Assembly (NCBI GenBank): GCA_009380075.1
Contig: WHSO01000012.1
Coordinates: 1 to 64,000 of the forward strand
From: Alphaproteobacteria bacterium
GTDB lineage: Bacteria; Pseudomonadota; Alphaproteobacteria; SMXQ01
DNA: 64,000 nucleotides
Direction: 5' to 3'
Part shown: one piece after another, positions 34,247 to 42,982 of the stretch
How the letters are laid out: the number at the start of each line of letters is the position of its first letter
Numbering within the stretch: the first letter of the stretch is position 1
Notes under the pieces: generated by a model
The model's database searches: none
What the model saw: the letters and a program-made list of their open reading frames with translations, nothing else
What the model was told of the DNA's origin: nothing
Position numbers and translations under genes: made by a program

Positions 34247-35428
34247 ATGACCGGGATCAGGACTGGAACGAAACGTTTGACCTTCGGCGCGGCTCTTGCC
34301 GTCGCGGGTGTGATTGCGGCCGGCACGGTGTCGACCGCGGCGGCGAAGGAAGCGTGGGAAGCGGAGTGGGACAAGATCGTCGCCGCGGCCAAGAAGGAAG
34401 GGGTGGTCGTCGTCTCCGGCCCGCCGGGCGCCTTCCAGCGCCAGGCGATCACCACGGGCTGGGCCAAGGCTTATCCCGATATCCGGCTCGAATACACCGG
34501 TGCGCGCGGCACCCAGATCATCGCCAAGGTGGTTCGCGAGCGGACGTCGGGCATCTACAACTGGGATGTCGTCCTCGCTTCCACCAGTCCGACCGTGTTT
34601 TCGCTGGTGCCGATCAACGCGCTGGCGCCGCTGCGGGACGCCATCGTGCGCCCCGACATCCTTGACGACAAGACATGGATCGGCGGATTCGACAGTGGCT
34701 TCATGGACAAGGAAAAGAAGTATTTCTTCAACGCCATGGGCACCGCCGGCCAGGCACTGGGCTACGCCAACCGCGACTGCGTTTCCAAGGACGTGTTCTC
34801 CAGCTCGGCGGACATGATGAAGCCGGAACTGAGGGGCAAGATCGTCTGGTACGACCCGACGCGGCCCGGCACCGGCAGCCGGGGCACCTGGGTCCTCAGC
34901 CTCGCCCAGGGCAAGGACTGGCTGAAGAAGCTGTATCAGACGCAGGGCGTGATCTTCTCGCGCGACTACCGCCAGATGACGGACTTCCTGGTGTCGTGCC
35001 GGGTTTCGGTCGCCATCGGCATGCCCAACGACGTGCTGGAGCAGATGCAGAAGCAGGGCATCGGCACGAATGTCGAGGAACTGAGCGGTCCGGCCTATTT
35101 CGGCAAATACGACCCGGGCGGCGCCGGCGGCAACGAGAGCGTCGGCTGGTACAATAACGCGCCGCATCCCAATGCCGCCAAGGTCTTCGTCAACTGGTAC
35201 CTGTCGAAGGATTTTCAACAGGCCTACGCGAGTGCCGTCAAGGACAACAGCCGCCGCGTCGATACAAAGCCGCAGGATCCGAATCCGGCCCATGCGATGA
35301 AGCAGGGCGAGACCTACCACAACTGGGCGAACGAGGAAGCGACCGTGCAGATCAAGGCGCTGCAGGACGACATCCGCGGCTGGGGCGTTCTCAAGGGCCT
35401 GAAGGGCAAGAAAAAGAAGGGCCGTTGA
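34247..35428 (+). CDS. ABC transporter solute-binding protein 2 (Fbp-like paralogue), lysine-tailed
   Basis: This is a 393-residue paralogue of the preceding binding protein with long shared segments (VSGPPGAFQR, LAPLRDAI, FSRDYRQMTD, WYNNAPHPNAAKVFVNWY). It clearly arose by tandem duplication and then diverged. The signal peptide ends near STAAA-KEAWEAE. ATG 34247 behind GGGAGACTGAAC is preferred to an in-frame ATG at 34202. The C-terminus is KGLKGKKKKGR. Two receptors for one importer would widen its substrate range. A strong stem-loop sits between this gene and the ATPase gene. Confidence 0.92.
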   Translation: MTGIRTGTKRLTFGAALAVAGVIAAGTVSTAAAKEAWEAEWDKIVAAAKKEGVVVVSGPPGAFQRQAITTGWAKAYPDIRLEYTGARGTQIIAKVVRERTSGIYNWDVVLASTSPTVFSLVPINALAPLRDAIVRPDILDDKTWIGGFDSGFMDKEKKYFFNAMGTAGQALGYANRDCVSKDVFSSSADMMKPELRGKIVWYDPTRPGTGSRGTWVLSLAQGKDWLKKLYQTQGVIFSRDYRQMTDFLVSCRVSVAIGMPNDVLEQMQKQGIGTNVEELSGPAYFGKYDPGGAGGNESVGWYNNAPHPNAAKVFVNWYLSKDFQQAYASAVKDNSRRVDTKPQDPNPAHAMKQGETYHNWANEEATVQIKALQDDIRGWGVLKGLKGKKKKGR

Positions 35429-35431
35429 GCG

Positions 35432-35465
35432 ATCGGGCCCGCGTCGGCCGCGGCGCGGGCCCGAT
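35432..35465 (+). terminator. Strong intercistronic stem-loop between binding protein and ABC ATPase
   Basis: ATCGGGCCCGCG (35432-35443) and CGCGGGCCCGAT (35454-35465) pair perfectly over 12 bases around a ten-base loop, four bases after the binding-protein stop. No U-run follows. In binding-protein-dependent transport operons such elements keep receptor mRNA abundant relative to the membrane genes; here that is inference. Confidence 0.7.
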
Positions 35466-35491
35466 TCTGCGCACAAGGAGGTTCAACCGCA

Positions 35492-36694
35492 ATGCCGAAG
35501 ACCCAGCAGGTAACGCCATCCGAATGTCCCGCCGCGCGCGTGCGCGGCGTCAGCAAGTTCTACGGTAGCGTCCGGGCGGTCAACGACGTGACCTTCGACG
35601 TCGCATCGGGGGAGCTTCTCACGCTGCTTGGGCCGAGCGGCTGCGGCAAGACCACGATCATGCGCTCGATCGCGGGGCTGGAGCGGATCACGCGGGGGGA
35701 AATCCTGCTCAGGGACCGTGTGATGAGCTCGGCGGCGGAGCGCATCCACGTCGCGCCGGAAAAGCGCGACGTCGGCATGGTCTTCCAGTCCTATGCCATC
35801 TGGCCGCATATGTCGGTGTTCGAGAACGTGGCCTACCCGCTGCGCTGTCGGAAGGTCGCGAAGCCGGAGATCGAGGTACGGGTGCGCGAAGGCCTTCGCC
35901 TGGTCGAGATGGAGGATTTCCACGACCGCCCCGCGACCATGCTGAGCGGCGGCCAGCAGCAGCGCGTCGCCCTGGCGCGCAGCATGGTCATGCAACCGTC
36001 GGTGCTGCTCCTGGACGAGCCGCTGTGCAATCTCGACGCCAAGCTGCGCGCGCAGATGCGGTCCCACATCAAGGATCTCCAGCGCAAGACGGGCCTGACC
36101 ATGGTCTATGTCACCCATGACCAGGTCGAAGCCATGGCGCTGTCCGACCGCATCATCGTGATGAACCGGGGCGTAATCGAGCAGGTGGGCGTGCCTGAGG
36201 AGGTCTACGAGCGACCGCAAAGCGAATTCGTCGCCGATTTCGTCGGCGCGATCAATTTCTTCCCCGGGACGATCGTCGAGGAGGGCGGGGTGAACGGCAC
36301 CATTCGCGTCTCCACCGGCAGCGAGGTGCTGGCCTGTACCCTGGACGGTCGTGTCAGCCCGGCGATGCGCGACCGGGTCCTGCTCATGATCCGGCCGGAG
36401 AAGCTCACGGTCGATGACGGCTCCGGTCGTGCGCCCACCCTCCTCCACGATTCGGACGCGCCGGTGAATTCCGTCAGGGCACGGGTGTCGTCCCATACCT
36501 ATTGCGGGGACCATTGCGAACTCGGTTTCGAGGGCCGCGACTTCCACCTTAAGGCGATGCTGCCAAGCGCCATTTCGCCGGCGGTGGGGCAGGAGGCGGT
36601 AATCGCGTTCTCCGCCCGTGACTTGCATCTCCTCCCCGCCGGCGCCGGTGCGGTGCGGTGCGGGCAGGCCACCGCATCCGTGCCGGAGGCCTGA
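35492..36694 (+). CDS. ABC transporter ATPase subunit (PotA/FbpC-type)
   Basis: This is a 400-residue import ATPase. The ABC domain (about 10-245) has Walker A GPSGCGKTT, Q-loop FQSYAIWPH, signature LSGGQQQRVALAR, Walker B VLLLDEPLCNLD and switch His in YVTHDQVEAM. A C-terminal TOBE/MOI-like regulatory domain (about 280-390) follows. A clear AAGGAGG precedes the ATG. It energises the permease that begins two bases after its stop, and two binding proteins lie immediately upstream. Confidence 0.95.
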   Translation: MPKTQQVTPSECPAARVRGVSKFYGSVRAVNDVTFDVASGELLTLLGPSGCGKTTIMRSIAGLERITRGEILLRDRVMSSAAERIHVAPEKRDVGMVFQSYAIWPHMSVFENVAYPLRCRKVAKPEIEVRVREGLRLVEMEDFHDRPATMLSGGQQQRVALARSMVMQPSVLLLDEPLCNLDAKLRAQMRSHIKDLQRKTGLTMVYVTHDQVEAMALSDRIIVMNRGVIEQVGVPEEVYERPQSEFVADFVGAINFFPGTIVEEGGVNGTIRVSTGSEVLACTLDGRVSPAMRDRVLLMIRPEKLTVDDGSGRAPTLLHDSDAPVNSVRARVSSHTYCGDHCELGFEGRDFHLKAMLPSAISPAVGQEAVIAFSARDLHLLPAGAGAVRCGQATASVPEA

Positions 36695-36695
36695 C

Positions 36696-38414
36696 GTGTC
36701 GGCAAGCGACAGCGCCCTTTCGGCGCGCGGCGGCCTCGACGGGTTCGGCCAGACGGTCCTCTACAGCGTCGTTTTCGTCATCGTCGCCGGCATGGTGGTG
36801 GCGCCGGTCCTGTTCCTTGCCGTCAACAGCTTCCAGCTCGCGCCTCCGGGGCAGCCGGCGAAGTGGGGCTTGGACGCCTGGCGCGTGGCGCTCGGCAACA
36901 GCGACATCTGGCTGGCGATGTGGAACTCGATCCGGCTCTACTTCGCCACCAGCATCTTCAGCTGGCCCATCGCCATCATGCTGGCCTGGATCGTCGGCCG
37001 GACCGACATCCCCGGCAAGCGCCAGATCGAATTCCTGCTCTGGCTGTCCTTCTTCCTGCCGAGCCTGACCGTGGTCATGGGCTGGATCACCATGATCGAC
37101 CCGACGACGGGCGTCATCAACCAGCTCCTGCGCAAGCTGCCGTTCGTCGGCGGCACCGAGGGCCCGTTCAATATCTATACCTTCTGGGGGCTGGTCTGGG
37201 TCCATCTCGGCCAGAACGCCATCGCGGTCAAGACGATCCTGCTGATCCCGGCGTTCCGCAATCTCGATGCGGCGATGGAGGAAGCATCGCGTCTGTCGGG
37301 CGCCGGCGTGTTCCGCACCCTGCGCTGCGTCGTCATCCCGCTGATGGGGCCGCCCATCATCATCACCGCGCTGCTCGGCTTCGTCCGCCTGTGGCAGTCG
37401 TTCGAGACCGAGCTCGTCCTTGGCGTGCCGCAGGGTTTCTACGTCTACGGCACCAAGCTCTACGACCTGATCAACGCCGAGATCCCCGAATACGGCCAGG
37501 CGACGGTGCTCGCCGTCGTCGTCATCGGCATGACGTTGCCGTTCATGGTCCTGCAGCAGCGGTTCTCGGTCAGCCGCAACTACGAAACCATCACCGGCCG
37601 CGCACGCGCGAATCCCACCGCGCTGGGCCGGGCACGGATGCCGGTCTTCGCCGCTGTCATGTTCATCGCTGTGCTGGTTTCCATCGTCCCGGTGATCGCC
37701 GTCGTCACCGCGACCTTCATGAAGGTGTTCGGCTACTTCCAGATCGAAAACCCGTGGACGCTGGCCCACTGGACCCGGGTCCTGCAGGACCCGGTGTTCC
37801 TCCATACCGTCCGCAACACCCTCGTCATTGGCGTCGGCGCGGCCGTCCTCGGTGTCGTCGTCAGCCTTCTCGTCGCCTATATCCTGGTGCGCACGAAGTT
37901 CGTCCTGCGTGCGCCGCTCGACATCGTGACCTGGCTGCCTCACGCCCTGCCGGGCACGCTCATGGGGCTCGGCATGCTGTGGCTGGTCCTGACCTTCCTC
38001 AAGCCGTTCTACGGCTCGATCCTGCTTCTGATCGTCGTCACGGTGATGGCCGGCCTCACGGTCGGCGTGCAGATCATCAAGAGCAACTTGATCCAGCTCG
38101 GCACCGAACTGGAGGAGGCCTCGCGGCTGCACGGCGCGTCATGGCTCTACACCATGTGGCGCGTGGTCATCCCGCCGCTGGCACCGGTCCTGATCCTGAT
38201 CGCGACGCTCAAGTTCGTCAGCGCCTCGCGCGACGTCAGCACCATCATCCTGCTGGCCTCGGGCGACAGCATGACCCTGTCGCTCCTGCAGCTCGACTAC
38301 ATGGTTGCGCCCTACTGGGAAAGCGCCACCGTCGTCGCCGTGGTCATGACCCTGATCAGCACCGGCGTCGCCCTCGCGGCACGGGCGTTCGACGTCCGCC
38401 TTGGTCCCCGCTGA
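36696..38414 (+). CDS. ABC transporter permease, two membrane domains fused
   Basis: This 572-residue permease carries two BPD-type membrane halves in one chain, about 12 helices in all, as in FbpB-type importers. Each half has its EAA loop: MEEASRLSGAGVFRTLRCVVIP (about residue 195) and LEEASRLHGASWLYTMWRVVIP (about residue 475). The start is GTG at 36696, one base past the ATPase stop, so translation is coupled; the open frame upstream overlaps the ATPase gene and is not used. With the ATPase and two receptors it forms a complete importer. Confidence 0.93.
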   Translation: MSASDSALSARGGLDGFGQTVLYSVVFVIVAGMVVAPVLFLAVNSFQLAPPGQPAKWGLDAWRVALGNSDIWLAMWNSIRLYFATSIFSWPIAIMLAWIVGRTDIPGKRQIEFLLWLSFFLPSLTVVMGWITMIDPTTGVINQLLRKLPFVGGTEGPFNIYTFWGLVWVHLGQNAIAVKTILLIPAFRNLDAAMEEASRLSGAGVFRTLRCVVIPLMGPPIIITALLGFVRLWQSFETELVLGVPQGFYVYGTKLYDLINAEIPEYGQATVLAVVVIGMTLPFMVLQQRFSVSRNYETITGRARANPTALGRARMPVFAAVMFIAVLVSIVPVIAVVTATFMKVFGYFQIENPWTLAHWTRVLQDPVFLHTVRNTLVIGVGAAVLGVVVSLLVAYILVRTKFVLRAPLDIVTWLPHALPGTLMGLGMLWLVLTFLKPFYGSILLLIVVTVMAGLTVGVQIIKSNLIQLGTELEEASRLHGASWLYTMWRVVIPPLAPVLILIATLKFVSASRDVSTIILLASGDSMTLSLLQLDYMVAPYWESATVVAVVMTLISTGVALAARAFDVRLGPR

Positions 38415-38465
38415 CCGGGAGCGCGGGGCGACAACGACATTCATCATCCGGGAAGGAACGTCACG

Positions 38466-39341
38466 ATGGAAACGAACACGGAAACCGACCTCAAGGGAAA
38501 GGTCGCCGTCGTCACCGGCGCGGCGCGCGGCATGGGCCGTGCGATCGGAGAGGGATTCCTCAAACGCGGCGCCCGGGTGGTGGCAACCGACCGCTCGTGG
38601 GAGGGGGTCGAACCGATCGCCGACGCCCTCAGCGAGGGCGGCAAGAACGTCCTCGCCGCCGACATGGACGTCACCCGGGAAGACCAGATGGATGCCGTCT
38701 ATGCCGCGACGCTGGAGCGTTTCGGCACCGTCGACATCCTTGTCGGCAACGCGGCGATGCGCTCGCGCGACCTGTTCCCGCCGTCGGGCCGCGCCGTCAC
38801 CCTCGACACCAGGGATTCCGACTGGGAACGGATGTTCGCCGTCAACGTGTTCGGGGCGCTCAAGGTGATCCGGCGTTTCATCCGGCCGATGATCGAGAAG
38901 AAGCGCGGTAGCATCGTCAACGTCGTGAGCAGCGGCGTCCTGCATCATTCCCACGGCGGCGGCTACGTGGCGCTGCGTCCCACCAGCGTCGAGATGCCCT
39001 ACATGGCGACCAAGGCGGCGCTCGCCACACTCAGCTTCTACCTCGGCGCCGAGGTGAAGGAGCACAACATTGCCGTCAACGTCGTCATCCCCGGCCATAC
39101 GCGCACGACAGGATTCGACGAGCAGAACCGCGCCCGCCTCGCCAGGGGCGCGCGGCCGGGACCGTTGCCGGTGGTGCCCGAGCACGCGGTGCCCATCGTC
39201 ATGCATCTCGCCGGTCAGGATGCGAGCGGCATCACCGGCACCATGTTCGACATCATGAAGTGGAACGTGGAGCATGGCCTCGGCGGCCACGCCCGCTGGG
39301 CGGACAAGGACTTCTCCTATGAGGCCTTGATGCCGCGCTGA
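38466..39341 (+). CDS. Short-chain dehydrogenase/reductase (plus-strand block)
   Basis: This is a 291-residue classical SDR. The cofactor motif is VVTGAARGMGRAIGEGF (TGxxxGxG), followed by DILVGNAAM and the catalytic Ser...Tyr-x3-Lys in NVVSSGV and MPYMATKAAL. Residues after ~200 form the variable substrate lid. A preference between NAD and NADP cannot be fixed. It closes the Rieske/UbiD/ABC block, 51 bases after the permease, and would oxidise or reduce an alcohol/ketone intermediate. Ten bases separate its stop from that of the convergent SDR, leaving no room for a standard terminator. Confidence 0.9.
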   Translation: METNTETDLKGKVAVVTGAARGMGRAIGEGFLKRGARVVATDRSWEGVEPIADALSEGGKNVLAADMDVTREDQMDAVYAATLERFGTVDILVGNAAMRSRDLFPPSGRAVTLDTRDSDWERMFAVNVFGALKVIRRFIRPMIEKKRGSIVNVVSSGVLHHSHGGGYVALRPTSVEMPYMATKAALATLSFYLGAEVKEHNIAVNVVIPGHTRTTGFDEQNRARLARGARPGPLPVVPEHAVPIVMHLAGQDASGITGTMFDIMKWNVEHGLGGHARWADKDFSYEALMPR

Positions 39342-39351
39342 CGAATCCCCG

Positions 39352-40059
39352 TCACACCAGGCCGGAGACGGGGATCGCGGCGCCGTGGATGGCGCGGGCG
39401 CGGTCCGATACCAGGAACACCATCACCTCGGCCAGCGCCTCGGGCGCGACCCAGCGCGAGGTGTCGGCATCGGGCATCGCGGCGCGGTTCTGCAGCGTGT
39501 CGATGATGCTGGGGATGACGCAATTGACGTTGACGTTGCGGTCCTTCAACTCGGCCGACATGCTCTCGGTCAGGCGGATCACAGCGCTCTTGGCGGCGGC
39601 ATAGGCGCCCATCCTGGCGCCGCCCCGCAACGCCGCCCCGGCGGCGACGTTGACGATCCGCCCGCCACCGCCCGCCAGCATCCGCGGTACCGCGGCGCCA
39701 CAGGCGTTGAGGAGGGACCCGGCGTTGAGGTCGATCATGCGGCGCCAGACCTCGTCCGGCGTTTCATGGACGTCCTCGCCCATATGGAATCCGCCAGCGA
39801 TGTTGCACAGTGCGTCGATGCTCCCGAATTTCTTGAGGGCCTGCTCGCAGGCGGCGTCGAGCGCATTCCGATCGCCGAGGTCGGCGGCGATGGCCAACTG
39901 GCGGTCATCGTCCGGACCGAAGGCCTTGCCGAGCCCCGCCGTATCGAGGTCAATCAGCACCCGGTTCGCCCCCGCGGCGGCGAAGGCTTGGGCCGCGGCG
40001 CGGCCGAGATTCCCCGCCGCGCCGGTGATCATCACCGTCTTTCCGTCGAATTCCCCCAC
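39352..40059 (-). CDS. Short-chain dehydrogenase/reductase (minus-strand block)
   Basis: This is a 235-residue SDR with MITGAAGNLGRAAAQAF at the N-terminus, ALCNIAGGFHMGE in the NAG position and MGAYAAAKSAVIRLTESMSAEL containing the catalytic Tyr-x3-Lys. The end GAAIPVSGLV is typical. The start is GTG at 40059 with a GGAGAGGA upstream. It is the last gene of a minus-strand series led by LysR, an amidohydrolase and a TctC receptor, so it probably acts on the same compound. It is unrelated in detail to the neighbouring convergent SDR. Confidence 0.9.
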   Translation of the reverse strand: MGEFDGKTVMITGAAGNLGRAAAQAFAAAGANRVLIDLDTAGLGKAFGPDDDRQLAIAADLGDRNALDAACEQALKKFGSIDALCNIAGGFHMGEDVHETPDEVWRRMIDLNAGSLLNACGAAVPRMLAGGGGRIVNVAAGAALRGGARMGAYAAAKSAVIRLTESMSAELKDRNVNVNCVIPSIIDTLQNRAAMPDADTSRWVAPEALAEVMVFLVSDRARAIHGAAIPVSGLV

Positions 40060-40187
40060 GTGTCGAGTCCTCTCCGAACCGTCATCGTCCCGAATCCATG
40101 TTGCACCGCAAGCGCACCCCGGATCAACCGGCCACTTGGCCGGTCATCCCGGCGGAGTGACCGCGGTCGCCGGCGGCCGTTCCGGAA

Positions 40188-41303
40188 TCAGGACTTGCCC
40201 TTCTTCTTTTTCTTCTTGGCGCAGGACGTGGCGCCGGAAAATTCCTCGCAGCGTCCGCCGGAGCGCTGGACCATGGCGTTCCTGAGTCGCGCGATGGCGT
40301 CCTTCGGCGCGCCGAGAACCGTGGCGACCAGTTGCTCGACCTCGGGACCGGAGGCATAGATGATGTCCGAATTGGATTTCTTCGCTTCGGCCAGGAAATC
40401 TGCGTCCTTGACGGTACGGTCGAACGCCTGGCGGAGTGCGGCGACACGCTCCGGTGGGACGTCCGGCGGCATGAAGAACGACCGCCCCAGGTCCATCTGC
40501 GTGGCGAGAACCTCGACGGCCTTGCGGTCCACGGGGGATTTCGCGATCTCTCCCACGGTGGGAATGTCGGATAATTCCTTTTCCCGTCGCAGGCCCCATT
40601 GGAAAAGGGGGACGAACTGCTTCTTTTCCAGGTACTCGCGTTTCCAGTTCTGCAGCGTCACCAGGCTGATGCTGCCGAGGCCCTTGATCTCTCCACGTTC
40701 CATCGCGAGCATCTGTTCGGGGAGGCTCCTGTACCCGGCGATGACCTTCAGTTTCATGCCGAACAGGTTGTGCGCCACCACCGGAAACATGGCGGTGTTC
40801 GACGTCAACTGGCCGCCGCCGACCAGGAGCTCCTTTTCGTAGAGGTCCCTGTAGGACGTAATTCCCGTGGTATGCCATGCGCCGGTCACGGTGTTGCCCG
40901 CGGAGAGGCGTCCGAGGCCGATCAGCTTGCTCGCGTCGAAGCGCACGCCCTTGCGGCCGAGCACCTGCTGGAGCGGCAGCGCGATATGAAGCGTGAAGAT
41001 CAGGGTCCCGTCCCGGGCGCCCTGGGTATAGGCATGGTTGAGCGCCACCATGCCGCCGGCGCCCGGCATGTTGCGGACAAGGAAGCCGGGCTTGCCCGGA
41101 ATGTATTTTCCCATGTGCCCCGCCAGCATGCGCGCGAACAGGTCATAGGCCGGGCCCGGCGCGGCGCTGACCAGCATGGTGATACGCTTGCCCTTGTAGA
41201 AGTCTTCCACCGCGTCGGCGCGTGCGGCGGAGGGCGATGCAGAAGTGGCCCATCCGGCCACGGTGACTGCCGTCAGGACTGACGCAAACGTACGCAATGT
41301 CAT
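40188..41303 (-). CDS. TctC/Bug-type receptor, lysine-tailed
   Basis: This 371-residue periplasmic binding protein has a signal peptide ending SAARA-DAVEDFY. Bug signatures are ITMLVSAAPGPAYDLFARML, FLVRNMPGAGGMVALNH and GYRSLPEQMLAMERGE. The C-terminus GATSCAKKKKKKGKS is strongly basic and also holds a cysteine. No TctA/TctB membrane components are present. It lies between an amidohydrolase and an SDR on the same strand, as is common for orphan Bug proteins linked to one catabolic enzyme. Confidence 0.9.
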   Translation of the reverse strand: MTLRTFASVLTAVTVAGWATSASPSAARADAVEDFYKGKRITMLVSAAPGPAYDLFARMLAGHMGKYIPGKPGFLVRNMPGAGGMVALNHAYTQGARDGTLIFTLHIALPLQQVLGRKGVRFDASKLIGLGRLSAGNTVTGAWHTTGITSYRDLYEKELLVGGGQLTSNTAMFPVVAHNLFGMKLKVIAGYRSLPEQMLAMERGEIKGLGSISLVTLQNWKREYLEKKQFVPLFQWGLRREKELSDIPTVGEIAKSPVDRKAVEVLATQMDLGRSFFMPPDVPPERVAALRQAFDRTVKDADFLAEAKKSNSDIIYASGPEVEQLVATVLGAPKDAIARLRNAMVQRSGGRCEEFSGATSCAKKKKKKGKS

Positions 41304-41376
41304 GATTTCCTCCCGAGTTCTCGCGTCCGTTGGTCGGCCGGGCGCTTTTGATGATTTTAGATAGTGGCAATCGTGG

Positions 41377-42843
41377 TCAGGACGGTTCGGACGCGAGCAC
41401 CTTGTTTGCCTCCGCCTCGATCACGGTCCCTTTGAAGAAATCGCGGTTGAGCGCGGTGTGCAGCCGGACCATGTTGGTGAAGGTGAAGTCGCGGAAGTCG
41501 TCATCGGTGATCAGCCCGTCCTCGACCAGTTCGTACGACTCTGCCAGCGTCTCCGTCATGTCGGGAACGTCCCAGTGGGCGACGTCCGAAGAGAACAGCG
41601 CCTGCAGCCGGGCGCCGCCGTGGAGCGCCCTGGTGTTGAAGGCGTTGGCGATGGTCAGGTCGTCCGCCTCGCAGCCGAAGAAGAAGCGCGGGATGAACTT
41701 GTCGTGGATGTCCTGCTTCGACGTGATGCCGGCGCGCTCCCAGTCGTCGATGCAGTCGAGGTCGGGCATCAGCCCGGGCCGCGCGCCGGGGACGTTGTCC
41801 TTGACCTTGAAACGGTCAAGGTAGGGCGCGTATTCCTTGCCGCCGTACTTTTCCATCAGCTCGGCCAGCAGCGGACGGTCGATCTGGCGAGGGTCGAGCC
41901 ATTTGTTCAGCGCGTCGATGCTGCGCTTCTCCCAATGCTCGTAGAGGTCGTTGTAGAGCGACACCGCCCAGTTCACGCCGCCCTCGAGCAGGCAGAACCG
42001 CAATTCGGGAAAACGGTGGGTGACGCCGCCGAGGAAGAGGGCCTTGCAGAACGCCTCCCCGGCGGCGGCGAAGGCGCCGATGTGGTTGTAGGTGTAGCTG
42101 GTCACGCTGTTGCGGCTGCCCCAGCGCTGGCCCGAGGCGTGGCTGGTGGGCGATACCTTGAGCTCGACGCATTTGCGCCAGAACGGGTCGTAGTCGTAGG
42201 GGCTGTCGATGGCGAGCGAATCCATCCATTGGGAATAGCGCGCGAGCTCGGGCGCCTGGTCCTCGATGACGGGAACGGCGCGGCTGACGATGCCGTCGAT
42301 CATCACCGCCTTGTACCCGAGTTCGCGCACGCAGAACTCCAGCTCCTCGATCGCCTCCTCGGGCGTGCGCATGGGGATCACCGCCGCCGGGGTCATGCGG
42401 TCGGCATGGCGCTTGAAGCGGTCGTGATTCATCAGGTTGACGGCGCGGCAGCCGGCGCGGCGAATCTCGTCGTCGCGCTCGCCGATCAGGTGGAACTGCG
42501 AGGTATAGACCACGGCGTAATCGATGCCGATGTCGTCGAAGCGCGCCCGAAACAGGTCTGGCAGCATGGCGGTGGCAAGGTCGATCGTGTTCTTCGCCGG
42601 CATGGTCCAGAACGGCGGGCGGCCGATGCGCTTGTACATGCGCTCCTCGGGGCTGGAGCTATGCCAGGCGCGCCGGAGCCGCTTGGCAACGTAGCGCTCG
42701 GTTAGTTCCGGTCCGGCAACCTCGCGGAAGTATTCGATGACCTCGGGGTGGTATTCCTGGGTGTGGCCGTCGCCGTCGATGACCGGATGGCCGATCTTCT
42801 GGCGGACCTTGAGCGAACGGGATTCCGTCTTGTCCCACGGCAT
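41377..42843 (-). CDS. Amidohydrolase-2 family metal hydrolase/decarboxylase (488 residues)
   Basis: This large amidohydrolase-2 (ACMSD-like) protein has an N-terminal metal motif VIDGDGHTQE, mid-region FLGGVTHRFPELRFCLLEGGVNWA and a late aspartate motif ALFSSDVAHWDVPD, in the order expected for this TIM-barrel family. Members include decarboxylases of resorcylate or aminocarboxymuconate type and lactone hydrolases. At 488 residues it is longer than usual because of N-terminal and loop insertions. A clear AAGGAGAG precedes its ATG. It is the first enzyme after the LysR gene on this strand and precedes a TctC receptor. Confidence 0.87.
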   Translation of the reverse strand: MPWDKTESRSLKVRQKIGHPVIDGDGHTQEYHPEVIEYFREVAGPELTERYVAKRLRRAWHSSSPEERMYKRIGRPPFWTMPAKNTIDLATAMLPDLFRARFDDIGIDYAVVYTSQFHLIGERDDEIRRAGCRAVNLMNHDRFKRHADRMTPAAVIPMRTPEEAIEELEFCVRELGYKAVMIDGIVSRAVPVIEDQAPELARYSQWMDSLAIDSPYDYDPFWRKCVELKVSPTSHASGQRWGSRNSVTSYTYNHIGAFAAAGEAFCKALFLGGVTHRFPELRFCLLEGGVNWAVSLYNDLYEHWEKRSIDALNKWLDPRQIDRPLLAELMEKYGGKEYAPYLDRFKVKDNVPGARPGLMPDLDCIDDWERAGITSKQDIHDKFIPRFFFGCEADDLTIANAFNTRALHGGARLQALFSSDVAHWDVPDMTETLAESYELVEDGLITDDDFRDFTFTNMVRLHTALNRDFFKGTVIEAEANKVLASEPS

Positions 42844-42982
42844 GGAGCTCTCCTTCCTGTGCGAACGCCGGCGAACGCGGCTTATTTTGTTCCAGTTTGG
42901 ACCCGCCGCCGGTAGTGCGCAACACTCCCCGAGCGATTGGCGGACGCCCCGGCCCGCGGAACGCCCATCGTCGGCCGCCCGG

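Noticed and set aside
36549-38132. 527-codon minus-strand frame opposite the ABC permease
   Set aside because: It is antisense to the permease with its two EAA loops, and rich in Asp, Arg and His without motifs.
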